Of a stretch of DNA of 64,000 nucleotides, positions 25,698 to 34,241 are shown one piece after another (positions within the stretch are counted from its first letter, which is position 1; every line of letters starts with the position of its first letter). Origin of the DNA: Candidatus Enterocloster excrementipullorum (GTDB lineage Bacteria > Bacillota > Clostridia > Lachnospirales > Lachnospiraceae); NCBI GenBank assembly GCA_019119575.1, contig DWWT01000008.1, forward strand, positions 62,001 through 126,000. The letters are read 5' to 3'. Under the pieces are notes generated by a model. It was not told where the DNA came from, searched no databases, and saw only the letters and a program-made list of their open reading frames with translations. A program made the position numbers and the translations under genes.

Positions 25698-26633
25698 CTA
25701 CTTTTCTTCCGTGCGGAACAGGGCGTTCACAAAATCATCCGCGTTGAACTTCTGGAGATCGTCGATCTTCTCGCCGATACCGATGTATTTTACCGGGATT
25801 CCCAGCTCTGACTGGATGGCTACGGCGATTCCCCCCTTGGCCGTGCCGTCCAGCTTTGTCAGGATAATGCCGGTTACCTGGGCTACTTCCATGAACTGGC
25901 GCGCCTGGGCCAGGGCATTCTGCCCCGTTGTTCCGTCCAGAACCACCAGGGTCTCTCGGTAGGCCTCCGGGTACTCCCGGTCGATAATCCGGTTGATCTT
26001 TTTGAGCTCTTCCATCAGATTTTTCTTATTGTGAAGCCTTCCGGCCGTATCACAGATGAGAACATCCGCATTCCGCGACTTAGCCGCGTTCACCGCATCG
26101 TAGATCACCGCCGCCGGATCCGAACCCTCCTGCTGGGCAATGATATCCACTCCGGCCCGATTTGCCCACTCTGTGAGCTGCTCGATAGCGGCCGCTCGGA
26201 AGGTATCTGCCGCCGCCAAAACCACCTTGCGGCCGGAATCCTTGAGCTGGCCCGCCAGTTTTCCAACAGAAGTGGTTTTTCCCACTCCGTTGACACCGAT
26301 CACCAGAACAACGGACGTTCTGTTTTCAAATTCATATGCGTTTTCTCCAAGATCCATCTGGGCCTTGATGCTCTCGATCAGAAGCTCCTTGCATTCCTCC
26401 GGCTCCTTGATCCCGCGCTCCTTCACCTGCCGGCGCAGATTTTCCACGATGGACATAGTAGTCTCAATGCCCAGATCCCCCATAATCAAGGTCTCTTCAA
26501 TTTCCTCATAAAAGTCATCATCAATGGCGGAAAATCCGCTGAAAATAGAATCAATGCCGGACACAATGTTGTTCCGCGTCTTTGCCAGTCCTTCAACAAG
26601 CCGGCCAAAAAAACCTTTTTTTCCTTCAGCCAT
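25698..26633 (-). CDS. ftsY: SRP receptor GTPase FtsY
   Basis: A 311-residue SRP receptor that docks Ffh-ribosome complexes at the membrane. NG-domain motifs are complete: [28 protein letters not shown] and [11 protein letters not shown]. The acidic A domain of enterobacterial FtsY is absent, as usual in Gram-positives; the N-terminus is basic instead. It follows smc by 18 nt in the conserved rnc-smc-ftsY order. Confidence 0.97.
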   Translation of the reverse strand: MAEGKKGFFGRLVEGLAKTRNNIVSGIDSIFSGFSAIDDDFYEEIEETLIMGDLGIETTMSIVENLRRQVKERGIKEPEECKELLIESIKAQMDLGENAYEFENRTSVVLVIGVNGVGKTTSVGKLAGQLKDSGRKVVLAAADTFRAAAIEQLTEWANRAGVDIIAQQEGSDPAAVIYDAVNAAKSRNADVLICDTAGRLHNKKNLMEELKKINRIIDREYPEAYRETLVVLDGTTGQNALAQARQFMEVAQVTGIILTKLDGTAKGGIAVAIQSELGIPVKYIGIGEKIDDLQKFNADDFVNALFRTEEK

Positions 26634-26651
26634 ACCTAAGAATCCTCCTCA

Positions 26652-29600
26652 TTATTTTATACTGTCCTCAATCAGATTTACAGACACCAGCGCGGAGACC
26701 CCTTTCTCCTGCATTGTGATGCCGTAAAGCCGGTCAGCGGATACCATCGTCCCCCTTCTGTGGGTGATTACGATAAACTGCGTGTTTTTTGTCAGCTTGT
26801 GCAGATAGCCGGCAAACCGATCCACATTGGAGTCATCCAGGGCCGCCTCGATCTCATCCAGAAGGCAGAACGGCGAGGGCTTTAAGTTCTGGATGGCAAA
26901 GAGCAGGGCAATTGCCGTCAGCGCCTTCTCCCCTCCGGAAAGCTGCATCATATTCTGCAGCTTCTTGCCCGGGGGCTGGGCGATGATCTGTACCCCGGCC
27001 TCCAAAAGATCCTCATCTTCCATCAGTTCCAGGCTTCCCCGCCCGCCGCCGAAAAGTTCCTTAAACACCTTGTCAAATTCCCTCTGAATCTGGGCGAATT
27101 TCTCGCTGAACTGCCGGCGCATGCCCGCATCCAGCTCCCCGATGATATTCTCCAGTTCTTCCTGGGCCTTTACCAGATCCTCATGCTGCGTCTTCATAAA
27201 AGCATACCGCTCTGAGATTTCCCGGTAATCCTCAATGGCATTCACGTTGATATTTCCCAGGCCCTTGATGCGGGCCTTGAGTTCGTCCGCCTGTTTTTTT
27301 ATCTGGGGCAGCGACTGGTATTCCTCCCGCCGGAATTCCCCGGCAGCAGAATATGTCATCTCATACTCCGACCACATATAATCGGTCAAAGCCTCCAGAC
27401 GTTCCTCCAGCTTTTCCTTCTGTGACTGGACGCGAAACAGATCTTTATCCAAAGCGGAAATCCGGGCCGTCAGTTCCTCTCTGGCCGCAAAAAATCCCTT
27501 CTGCCTTCCGGAGAGTTCCTCCTTCTTCCGTGTCTTTCCATCGAGAGCGCGTGTCAGCTCTTCGGCCTGGGATACGGCCTCTTTGATTTTCTCCTGAAGA
27601 GTTCCGATCTCTCTTTCTTTCTGCGCAATGGCTTCTTTGGATCCTCCCGCCCCCTGGGCAATCGCAGCGGCTTCCTCCGCAAGCCTCTTGATTTCTCCCT
27701 CAATACGCTTTTTGTTTTCATTGACAAAGGAAAGCTTCTGGCTCAGGTTCGCGCACTCCACCTGGACGGAAGCCACCTCGTCCTGGCATTCGGCTCGCTT
27801 TCTCCTGGCTTCTTCCAAGAGGGCCGTCTTCTCTTCCACCTCTCCGGTGGCCGCCTGGCTTCTGGCCTCCAGTTCCTGACTGTCGGTGAGGACTGTCCGG
27901 CGGCTCTCCGTAATCTCCCGCACCTGTTCCTCCAGCTGTCCGTGCTCCCGCACCAGATCGCCGGCGGATTCCCGGATTTCCTCTTTCTTATCCTCCAGCT
28001 GGGAAATATTCATTCGCGCGGTATTTTCCCGGATAGCCAGTTCTTGGAGCCGTGCCTTAAGCGTCTCCAGCTCCTCCCTTTTCTCCTGTACCATGCCCTC
28101 CGCCAGGGCCAGCTCCTGTCCTGTCTTATCCGCAGTGACAAGAGCCTTTTTGCAGACCGCTTCCAGCTCTTCAATCTCCCTGCGCCTGCCCAGGAGGTTG
28201 CTGGAATTTTTAAAGGCGCCGCCGGTCATGGAACCGCCGGGACTTAAGAGCTCTCCTTCCAGAGTTACGATGCGCAGGCTGTAGCGGTATTTTCTCGCCA
28301 AAGCCAGGGCATTGTCAATGGTATCCGCCACCACCACACGGCCCAAAAGATACCGCGCAAGGCCCTCATACTGCTTTTCCACCTGGACAAGCTGGCTGGC
28401 CAGGCCGAGCACCCCCTTTTCCTTCAGGGCCTCTGGCCGCGAAAATGCCTGAGAGCCGTTGATACTGGTAAGAGGAAGAAAGGTAGCCCGTCCATACCGG
28501 TTCTTTTTCAGGTAGGCAATGAGCTCCTTCGCCGTGGTCTCCGAGTCCGTAACGATGTTCTGGATGCTCCCTCCCAGAGCCGTCTCAATGGCGGTCTCAT
28601 ATTCTTTCTTTGTGGTGACAATGTCCGCTACCACTCCATGAATCCCGTGGATCCGGTCACGGGTCTCCATAACCCGGCGGATGCTGCTTCCATAGCCGTC
28701 ATAGCGCTCCGCGAGATTTTTTAAGGATTCCAGCCGTGTATAGGCCATGTGGTATTCCTGCTGGTTGTCGTTCAGCCGGCGGTTTAAGCGGCGTACCTCC
28801 TGCTCGGCGTCCTCCAGTTCCTGCGCGCCGGTCTGCGTCTTTATCCGGCCGTCCTCGATCTCCGCCTGGATCTGCTCCAGAGCAGCAGTCTCTCTCTGAA
28901 TCTGTTCCTCCTGGACGGATTCCTCGCTCTTTGATTTTAAAAGGAGCTGAGATACCTGGCTTTTTCGCAGGTTTACCTGTTCCAGCATCGTATCATAGCG
29001 CTGGCAGCTGGCCGTGAGGGAGGCCCGCTGGTTCAGGGCCTGAATAATGGACGCCTTGGCCGTCTCAATCGCCCCCTCCAGGCTCTGCTCCTCTTCCTGG
29101 GCTTCCTTCAGCCGTTCCTGGGCTTCCTCCAGCCGTTTTTCTGCCTTTTCGGTCTGTCCGGCGAGCTCCTTTTCCTGCTCCCGGCAGCCATCCAGGCTTT
29201 TTTTTCGCTCCTCCACATCTCCGGCAATGGCCTTCCTGCGGTTCTCCAGGTGCTCCTCATTCATTTCTTCCGTGTGAATCTGCTCCCGGAGCACGGCGAT
29301 CCGGCCCTCCATGGCGCTCTTTTCCATGGATCCGGCATTCAGCGCCTCCCGATCCCCGGACATAGCCTGATCCAAAGCCTCCAGCTCTTCCTCCAGACGG
29401 TCGTATTCCTCTTTGAGCTGCTCACCTTTTTGCCTGCTCTCCTCCATGTCCCCGTTCAGGACGCCCATGCGCTCCTGCGTCTCCCGCAGACGGGTGTCCA
29501 GTTCCTCACGCTCTAAGAGGAACTGGTTGGCATCGCAGATTTTAAGCTCATCGCGCAGCTTCAGATATTCCCGCGCCGCAGCTGCCTGGCGCTCTAAGGG

Positions 29601-30209
29601 CCCCACCTGCTTTTCCAGCTCTCCCAGAATATCCGTCACGCGAAGTAAGCTGGCCTTTTCATCCTCCAGCTTTTTCTGCGCAATGGCCTTGCGGCGCTTA
29701 AATTTTACAATCCCGGCTGCCTCGTCAAAAAGCTCCCTGCGGTCTTCCGGCCGCCCGCTTAAAATCTTGTCAATCTGGCCCTGCCCAATAATGGAGTACC
29801 CCTCTTTGCCGATACCCGTATCGTAAAAGAGCTCATTGATGTCCTTTAAGCGGCAGGCGCTCCCATTGATCATATACTCGCTCTCACCGGAGCGGTAGAG
29901 CCTTCGGGACACGGTCACCTGATCATAGGCAATGGCCAGCTGATGGTCGCTGTTGTCCAGGGTGATGGCCACATAGGCAAAGCCCTGGGGTTTGCGAAGC
30001 TCAGTGCCTGCAAAAATCACATCCTGCATGCTGGCGCCCCGGAGCTGCTTGATCCGCTGTTCTCCCAGCACCCAGCGCACCGCATCGGCCACATTGCTCT
30101 TTCCGCTGCCGTTCGGCCCTACAATGCCGGTAATCCCGTTGTGAAATTCAAAGACAAGCTTATTGGCAAAGGACTTAAAGCCCTGAATCTCAATACTTTT
30201 TAAATACAT
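26652..30209 (-). CDS. smc: Chromosome segregation ATPase SMC
   Basis: An 1185-residue SMC protein, the core of the condensin complex that compacts and resolves chromosomes. The Walker [10 protein letters not shown] is at residues 32-40, two long coiled coils flank a hinge around residues 510-660 ([28 protein letters not shown]), and the C-terminal head carries [10 protein letters not shown] and [12 protein letters not shown]. Length is normal. Its start overlaps the end of rnc by 10 nt. ScpA and ScpB, its partners, are not in the window. Confidence 0.98.
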   Translation of the reverse strand: MYLKSIEIQGFKSFANKLVFEFHNGITGIVGPNGSGKSNVADAVRWVLGEQRIKQLRGASMQDVIFAGTELRKPQGFAYVAITLDNSDHQLAIAYDQVTVSRRLYRSGESEYMINGSACRLKDINELFYDTGIGKEGYSIIGQGQIDKILSGRPEDRRELFDEAAGIVKFKRRKAIAQKKLEDEKASLLRVTDILGELEKQVGPLERQAAAAREYLKLRDELKICDANQFLLEREELDTRLRETQERMGVLNGDMEESRQKGEQLKEEYDRLEEELEALDQAMSGDREALNAGSMEKSAMEGRIAVLREQIHTEEMNEEHLENRRKAIAGDVEERKKSLDGCREQEKELAGQTEKAEKRLEEAQERLKEAQEEEQSLEGAIETAKASIIQALNQRASLTASCQRYDTMLEQVNLRKSQVSQLLLKSKSEESVQEEQIQRETAALEQIQAEIEDGRIKTQTGAQELEDAEQEVRRLNRRLNDNQQEYHMAYTRLESLKNLAERYDGYGSSIRRVMETRDRIHGIHGVVADIVTTKKEYETAIETALGGSIQNIVTDSETTAKELIAYLKKNRYGRATFLPLTSINGSQAFSRPEALKEKGVLGLASQLVQVEKQYEGLARYLLGRVVVADTIDNALALARKYRYSLRIVTLEGELLSPGGSMTGGAFKNSSNLLGRRREIEELEAVCKKALVTADKTGQELALAEGMVQEKREELETLKARLQELAIRENTARMNISQLEDKKEEIRESAGDLVREHGQLEEQVREITESRRTVLTDSQELEARSQAATGEVEEKTALLEEARRKRAECQDEVASVQVECANLSQKLSFVNENKKRIEGEIKRLAEEAAAIAQGAGGSKEAIAQKEREIGTLQEKIKEAVSQAEELTRALDGKTRKKEELSGRQKGFFAAREELTARISALDKDLFRVQSQKEKLEERLEALTDYMWSEYEMTYSAAGEFRREEYQSLPQIKKQADELKARIKGLGNINVNAIEDYREISERYAFMKTQHEDLVKAQEELENIIGELDAGMRRQFSEKFAQIQREFDKVFKELFGGGRGSLELMEDEDLLEAGVQIIAQPPGKKLQNMMQLSGGEKALTAIALLFAIQNLKPSPFCLLDEIEAALDDSNVDRFAGYLHKLTKNTQFIVITHRRGTMVSADRLYGITMQEKGVSALVSVNLIEDSIK

Positions 30210-30928
30210 GTGTCACCTGCTGTTCCCTGGCCCTGGGCTTCTTCTTCTCTGAGCAGAAGGATCCCCCGATAAGCGGCCATCTGCTCCGCCGCCTTTTTCG
30301 TCCGGCCCTCCCCGCGGCCAATCTCCCGGTCTCCCATGCGGGCGCAGACCGTAAAGCGCTTGTCGTGATCCGGCCCCTCTTCTTTTAAGAGTTCGTAAGA
30401 GAGCGCTCCGTCCTGACGGCTCTGAACCATTTCCTGAAGAATGGTCTTGCTGTCGTAAAAGAGCTTTTTGTGCTCAATATCATTTAAAATGAACCGCTCA
30501 ATCAGTTCCCTGGCGTTGGCGATGCCGCCGTCCAAATACACGGCGCCGATCAGGGCCTCAAAGGCGTCGGAGACAACCGAATTGCGCAGTCTCCCGCCGG
30601 TGGCCTCTTCTCCCTTTCCGAGGTAAAGATGATCTCCCAGACGGATATCCGCGGCACACAGGGCCAGGGTGGGCTCACACACGATGCTGGCCCTGGTCTT
30701 CGTCAGCTCTCCCTCGGGAAGATCCGTATATTTGTGAAATAGAAAATCACTGCTGACCAGCTCCAAAACCGCGTCTCCCAAAAATTCCAGGCGCTCATTG
30801 CAGTGACTGTAATCCGCCTTATGCTCATTGGCATACGAGCTGTGGGTCAAAGCCTGCTTTAAAAGGGAGCGGTTCTGAAACACATACCCGATGGTCTCCT
30901 CCAGCTCACGTAAATGTCGTTCTCTCAT
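30200..30928 (-). CDS. rnc: Ribonuclease III
   Basis: A 242-residue double-strand-specific endoribonuclease processing rRNA precursors and structured RNAs. The catalytic signature NERLEFLGDAVLEL is at about residues 44-57 and a C-terminal dsRNA-binding domain is recognisable (GRGEGRTKKAAEQMAA). It overlaps smc by 10 nt. Upstream lies a 61-nt inverted-repeat element and then the acpP terminator, so its promoter is not obvious. Confidence 0.97.
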   Translation of the reverse strand: MRERHLRELEETIGYVFQNRSLLKQALTHSSYANEHKADYSHCNERLEFLGDAVLELVSSDFLFHKYTDLPEGELTKTRASIVCEPTLALCAADIRLGDHLYLGKGEEATGGRLRNSVVSDAFEALIGAVYLDGGIANARELIERFILNDIEHKKLFYDSKTILQEMVQSRQDGALSYELLKEEGPDHDKRFTVCARMGDREIGRGEGRTKKAAEQMAAYRGILLLREEEAQGQGTAGDTCI

Positions 30929-30960
30929 GCTTATTTCTCTCCTGCTGTCTTACGGGCAAC

Positions 30961-31021
30961 AGAGCGTGTTTGAAAATTGGGTTCCGCCGGATATGCGTTC
31001 CGCAGTTTTCAAACACGCTCT
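30961..31021. repeat. 61-nt inverted-repeat element
   Basis: AGAGCGTGTTTGAAAA (30961-30976) and its exact reverse complement (31006-31021) enclose 29 nt. The left 43 nt match the left end of the element at 59946 in about 32 positions, so both belong to one dispersed family, probably a miniature element. It lies between the acpP terminator and rnc. Confidence 0.75.
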
Positions 31022-31032
31022 GGCCCGGCATC

Positions 31033-31056
31033 AAAAAGGGCTGTCCGCAACAGCCC
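31033..31056 (-). terminator. Intrinsic terminator of plsX-acpP
   Basis: GGGCTGT (31038-31044) pairs with ACAGCCC (31050-31056) around a 5-nt loop, and on the minus strand the stem is followed by five T (31033-31037). It lies 33 nt after the acpP stop codon. Confidence 0.85.
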
Positions 31057-31088
31057 CGGGGCACTCGATTTTGCCCTTTTCATCTGTT

Positions 31089-31316
31089 TTATCTGCTCTT
31101 GTTGATCTGCTCAAAGGCATCCCCAACCGTAATAATCTGCTCTGCGGCAGACTCCGGAAAATCTATATCAAAATCCTCTTCTATCCCCATAATAATCTGA
31201 AACAGATCCAGGGAATCCGCTCCCAGGTCGTCTATAAAAGACGAGTCCATGGTGATCTCCTCCGGATCCATATTCAGCACCTGGGCGATAATGGACTGCA
31301 GCTTTTCAAATTCCAT
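31089..31316 (-). CDS. acpP: Acyl carrier protein
   Basis: A 75-residue acidic carrier of fatty-acyl intermediates. The phosphopantetheine attachment serine is in GADSLDLFQ. It follows plsX by 3 nt, so the two are co-transcribed. The rest of the fatty acid synthesis genes (fabD, fabG, fabF) that often follow are not in the window; rnc is next. Confidence 0.97.
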   Translation of the reverse strand: MEFEKLQSIIAQVLNMDPEEITMDSSFIDDLGADSLDLFQIIMGIEEDFDIDFPESAAEQIITVGDAFEQINKSR

Positions 31317-31319
31317 ATC

Positions 31320-32366
31320 TTATTTTCCCTCCTGCGCCACCGCCTTATTTTCCTCTCCTTCCGCCGGGGAAGGAGTGACCAGGCAGTCCCTTATCTTCTC
31401 ATTGATGGCCTGCTCCTTAAAGGTCACGCACTGGATAATGGAGTTGCAAACCTCCGTGCGCTTGGAACTCCCATGGGTCTTCACCACAAGGCCCTTCAGG
31501 CCCAAAAGCGGCGCGCCGCCGAACTGGCTGGAATCAAATGCCTTCAGGGTAGCCTTCAGGGCGGGCTTTGCCAAAAGAGCGCCGATTTTGCTGCGCATGG
31601 TGGACATAAGCCCTTCCTTCACTTTGGAAAGCAGAGTGGCTCCCACGCCCTCATAAAGCTTTAAAATCACATTGCCCACAAAGGCCTCGCAGACAATCAC
31701 GTCCGCTCCCCCGTGGGGAATCTCCCTGGCCTCAATGCTTCCCGTAAAATTGATATCTCTGCAGTCTTTGAGCAGAGGAAATGTCTCCTTCACCAGGGCG
31801 TTGCCCTTCTCCTCCTCCAGCCCGATATTCACGATGGCTACACGGGGCTTCTTGATCCCCACCACATGCTCCATATAGATGGATCCCATCTGGGCAAACT
31901 GAAGCAGGTGGGAAGGCCGGGCATCCACATTTGCCCCGCAGTCAATCAGCAGGGACACGCCTTTCTCCGTGGGGATCAGGGAAGCCAGAGGCGGCCGCTC
32001 CACGCCCTTGATGCGGCCCACAATCACCTGGCCGCCTACCAGAATGGCACCGGAACTTCCGGCGGAAACAAATGCGTCCGCCTCCCCTTTTTTCACCAGA
32101 TTCATCCCCAGCACAATCGAGGAGTTTTTCTTTGTGCGGATGGCATTGACCGGAGGCTCTCCCGTCTCAATCACCTCCGGAGCATCGATCACCTGGATCT
32201 GATCCCCTCCGTAATTCAGCCGGTTTAACTCCGCCTTCACCGCCGCCTCCCGGCCCACTAAGAGCACCTGGATTCCCGGCTTTTTTTCCACAGCCTCAAC
32301 GGCTCCTGCCACTATCTCGCCCGGGGCGTTGTCACCGCCCATGGCGTCTACCGCTACTTTGATCAT
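31320..32366 (-). CDS. plsX: Phosphate acyltransferase PlsX
   Basis: A 348-residue enzyme converting acyl-ACP and phosphate to acyl-phosphate, the first step of phospholipid synthesis with PlsY. Family marks are VAVDAMGGDNAPGEIV at the N-terminus, VSAGSSGAILVGG and LIDCGANVDARP. AcpP, its acyl donor, is directly downstream. A promoter just upstream separates it from the retron-type pair. The 32-residue C-terminal tail beyond the core looks poorly conserved. Confidence 0.96.
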   Translation of the reverse strand: MIKVAVDAMGGDNAPGEIVAGAVEAVEKKPGIQVLLVGREAAVKAELNRLNYGGDQIQVIDAPEVIETGEPPVNAIRTKKNSSIVLGMNLVKKGEADAFVSAGSSGAILVGGQVIVGRIKGVERPPLASLIPTEKGVSLLIDCGANVDARPSHLLQFAQMGSIYMEHVVGIKKPRVAIVNIGLEEEKGNALVKETFPLLKDCRDINFTGSIEAREIPHGGADVIVCEAFVGNVILKLYEGVGATLLSKVKEGLMSTMRSKIGALLAKPALKATLKAFDSSQFGGAPLLGLKGLVVKTHGSSKRTEVCNSIIQCVTFKEQAINEKIRDCLVTPSPAEGEENKAVAQEGK

Positions 32367-32397
32367 ACCGATCTCTCCTCTCGTCTTTTCCTTTTAT

Positions 32398-32426
32398 ACT
32401 ATACCCGATATCCCTTTATAAATCAA
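32398..32426 (-). promoter_or_regulatory. Promoter of plsX-acpP
   Basis: On the minus strand TTGATT (32421-32426) is followed after 17 nt by TATAGT (32398-32403), about 32 nt before the plsX ATG. It overlaps the end of the C_GCAxxG_C_C gene and indicates plsX does not depend on the retron-type promoter. Confidence 0.7.
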
Positions 32427-32886
32427 CACTTTTTGCCGCCTCCTGCTCCTTTATGTATTCCTCCAGTATCCGGGCGGCGGCCGCCACAATCCTTGGACAC
32501 GGGCGGTTCTGGTAATAGGCCTCCGTCCGATCCTCAGGTACAGGTTCACTGTGTTTTTCGGCAAGTCCGAGAAGCTCCCGGCAGATAATCGTCTTCTCTT
32601 CCCCGGCAAAACGGGCGGCCAGCTCCTGAATTCGGGCATAGTGTTCGGTCTTGAGCGCCTTGTCCTCCACATTGTCATAGCCGTAGAGCAGACCTGCGGC
32701 CATGAACATGCCGCTGACCGCACCGCACACCTCCCGCAGCCGTCCCATCCCGCCGCCAAAGGAGGAGGAAAGACGCAGGGCCTCCTTTTCCTCCATGCCG
32801 GTGACATCGCAGAAGGCGCAGAATACGGCTTGGGCGCAGTTATATCCGTTTAAAAAGTTCTGTTTTGCTTTTTCTTCGTGGGTCAT
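32416..32886 (-). CDS. C_GCAxxG_C_C family redox protein coupled to the reverse transcriptase
   Basis: A 156-residue protein with the ordered cysteines of the C_GCAxxG_C_C family: NCAQAV with C17, further C23 and C26, C54 in VCGAVSG, C102 and C130. The family is predicted to be redox-active or metal-binding; its biochemical role is not established. ATG at 32886 is chosen, with AAAAAGGAGGAAC upstream; its ATG overlaps the reverse transcriptase stop codon (ATGA). This coupling means both proteins are made from one message. Family members also occur alone in anaerobes, so co-occurrence here could be accidental. No selenocysteine codon is evident. Confidence 0.85.
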   Translation of the reverse strand: MTHEEKAKQNFLNGYNCAQAVFCAFCDVTGMEEKEALRLSSSFGGGMGRLREVCGAVSGMFMAAGLLYGYDNVEDKALKTEHYARIQELAARFAGEEKTIICRELLGLAEKHSEPVPEDRTEAYYQNRPCPRIVAAAARILEEYIKEQEAAKSVDL

Positions 32887-33827
32887 GATGGGTTCCTCCT
32901 TTTTAATTCCTGTTCTGCCTGCGCAAACCACGCATCCTCCGGATGCACGGAAAGCACATACCGGATCTTTCCCAGAAGGCGGGCCCGGTATTTTTCGCTG
33001 TCCGTTTCCGTCCCCGGCAGACCGAATTTTCGGTACTGGTAAATCTCCTGGCGGAGCCTGCGCTTATACTCCCGCGGAACCCCCGGCCGCTCATTCACCA
33101 CGAGCCCGGTCACAGCCTGGCGTCCCCCGCGGAAGCTAACCCGCGTCTTTTTCCGGTTGAGCGCCATCCCCATGGCCTCCAAAAAACCCTCAGCCTTGCC
33201 CTTGACCTCCCGAAAGTCAAAATCCCCGGAAAAGGTCATGTCATCACAGTAGCGGCTGTAGGTGATGTCCCGCTCTCCGCACCAGGCCAGCATGTGCTCG
33301 TCAAAGGGCTTCATAACCAGGTTTGAGACGGCAGGGGACGTGGGCGCTCCCTGGGGCAGGCGCTCATACGCGCAGCACAGGGAGGCGAGCAGAACCCCCA
33401 CAGGCCGCGGAAAATAGATGATCGGAAAGCAGCGCGCCAGCACCTGCGGAAAGGTGATGCTGTCGAAAAAATCCTGGATATCCAGTGTAAGGACAACCCT
33501 CTGCCCGCAGTGCCGCGCGGCATGATCCTTTGCAGATACTCCCCTGCGGTACGCCATTGCTGCCTCCGAAGGGGAAAACCCTTCCAGGACATGATGCAGA
33601 AGGTTTCTCTGAACCTGCTTCATGAGGGGATCCGGGGCCAGAAGGCGCCGCACGCCTCCGCTCTTTTTAGGAACAGAAAGCGCGTGATAGTGGGCTTCCG
33701 GATGATTGGAAAGCGCATAAAGACATGCCATTATCCGCTTCGGAGGCCAATCAGGCCCGGAGAGAAGCGCAAAGGACAACAGCATGTCTTTATATTGTTC
33801 TGCAGAAGCATATTTCCAAATGTCCAT
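32883..33827 (-). CDS. Retron-type reverse transcriptase
   Basis: A 314-residue RNA-directed DNA polymerase. Palm motifs in order are LDIQDFF (D116), LPQGAPTSPAVSNL (157-170) and YCDD (193-196); the thumb region has VTGLVVN (239-245), the VTG hallmark of retron enzymes. DHAARH at 101-106 stands where retron RTs usually have NAxxH, so the first residue is His instead of Asn. There is no maturase X, HNH or protease domain, which excludes a group II intron enzyme. ATG at 33827 is chosen with GAGGAAAAGG upstream; the longer open frame runs through the structured region at 33919-34110. The matching non-coding RNA candidate is upstream and the C_GCAxxG_C_C gene is coupled downstream. Confidence 0.9.
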   Translation of the reverse strand: MDIWKYASAEQYKDMLLSFALLSGPDWPPKRIMACLYALSNHPEAHYHALSVPKKSGGVRRLLAPDPLMKQVQRNLLHHVLEGFSPSEAAMAYRRGVSAKDHAARHCGQRVVLTLDIQDFFDSITFPQVLARCFPIIYFPRPVGVLLASLCCAYERLPQGAPTSPAVSNLVMKPFDEHMLAWCGERDITYSRYCDDMTFSGDFDFREVKGKAEGFLEAMGMALNRKKTRVSFRGGRQAVTGLVVNERPGVPREYKRRLRQEIYQYRKFGLPGTETDSEKYRARLLGKIRYVLSVHPEDAWFAQAEQELKRRNPS

Positions 33828-33918
33828 GTTGTTCACAGCCTTTTCCTCTTTGTCCGCGCTTTGGGGCAGCTGCCGGACGGCCAGACACGTCCGCTGCCTG
33901 CTGCCTGCGGGAATAAAA

Positions 33919-34110
33919 AGGCGCCAAAATCCAGCACGTTTACGGATACCGTAAGCTGCAAAGGTGTACCGGGCCGCAGGCCGGGCACATGCAGTGTGCA
34001 GAAGTACATCGGAGCAGCTTGCGGACTGTGTCACAACAAAAAAATTCCAGGCGGCGGCTCGCCGCCCGTCCGAAAGGATTCTTCCGGCTGGGCTGCTGCT
34101 TTTGGCGCCT
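33919..34110 (-). ncRNA. Candidate retron msr-msd RNA
   Basis: About 192 nt immediately upstream of the reverse transcriptase. Ends pair as 11-bp inverted repeats, AGGCGCCAAAA in the DNA at 33919-33929 and TTTTGGCGCCT at 34100-34110, like retron a1/a2. Reading the minus strand, AGC trinucleotides follow a1 (branch-point candidates), then a 6-bp stem-loop (34070-34087), a GGCGG/CCGCC stem with tetraloop (34053-34066), and a long msd-like stem whose base pairs 34014-34024 with 33949-33959 (10 of 11) and is extended by TGTAC/GTACA. The layout matches retron RNAs; the exact branch G and cDNA limits cannot be set by reading. Confidence 0.62.
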
Positions 34111-34116
34111 GGAATT

Positions 34117-34145
34117 ATTTTAGCATAGAGGAAGAATTTTATCTA
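34117..34145 (-). promoter_or_regulatory. Possible promoter of the retron-type unit
   Basis: On the minus strand TAGATA (34140-34145) is spaced 17 nt from TAAAAT (34117-34122). Initiation about 7 nt later would fall at about 34110, exactly the outer end of the a1-like repeat. Confidence 0.5.
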
Positions 34146-34186
34146 CCTCCACTTTGTCTGTTCTTGCTTGTCTCTGTCCCGGAAGC

Positions 34187-34225
34187 ATGTTACTATTAAT
34201 AAAGATAGTTTATTAATAGTAACAT
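34187..34225. promoter_or_regulatory. Perfect 17-bp palindrome upstream of the LysR gene
   Basis: ATGTTACTATTAATAAA (34187-34203) and its exact reverse complement (34209-34225) flank GATAG. It is AT-rich with no T-run, so it reads as a protein operator rather than a terminator. It lies 17 nt before the LysR ATG and about 65 nt upstream of the -10 of the divergent retron-type unit, the usual geometry for a LysR-type regulator acting on a divergent promoter. Confidence 0.7.
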
Positions 34226-34241
34226 AGGAGGACCTAAGATA

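Noticed and set aside
32883..33827. Group II intron or DGR reverse transcriptase
   Set aside because: No maturase or HNH domain, no domain V-like RNA, no variable/template repeat pair; VTG motif favours retron.
33828..34034. 69-residue N-terminal extension of the reverse transcriptase
   Set aside because: It would translate the msd-like structured region, and a good ribosome site precedes 33827.
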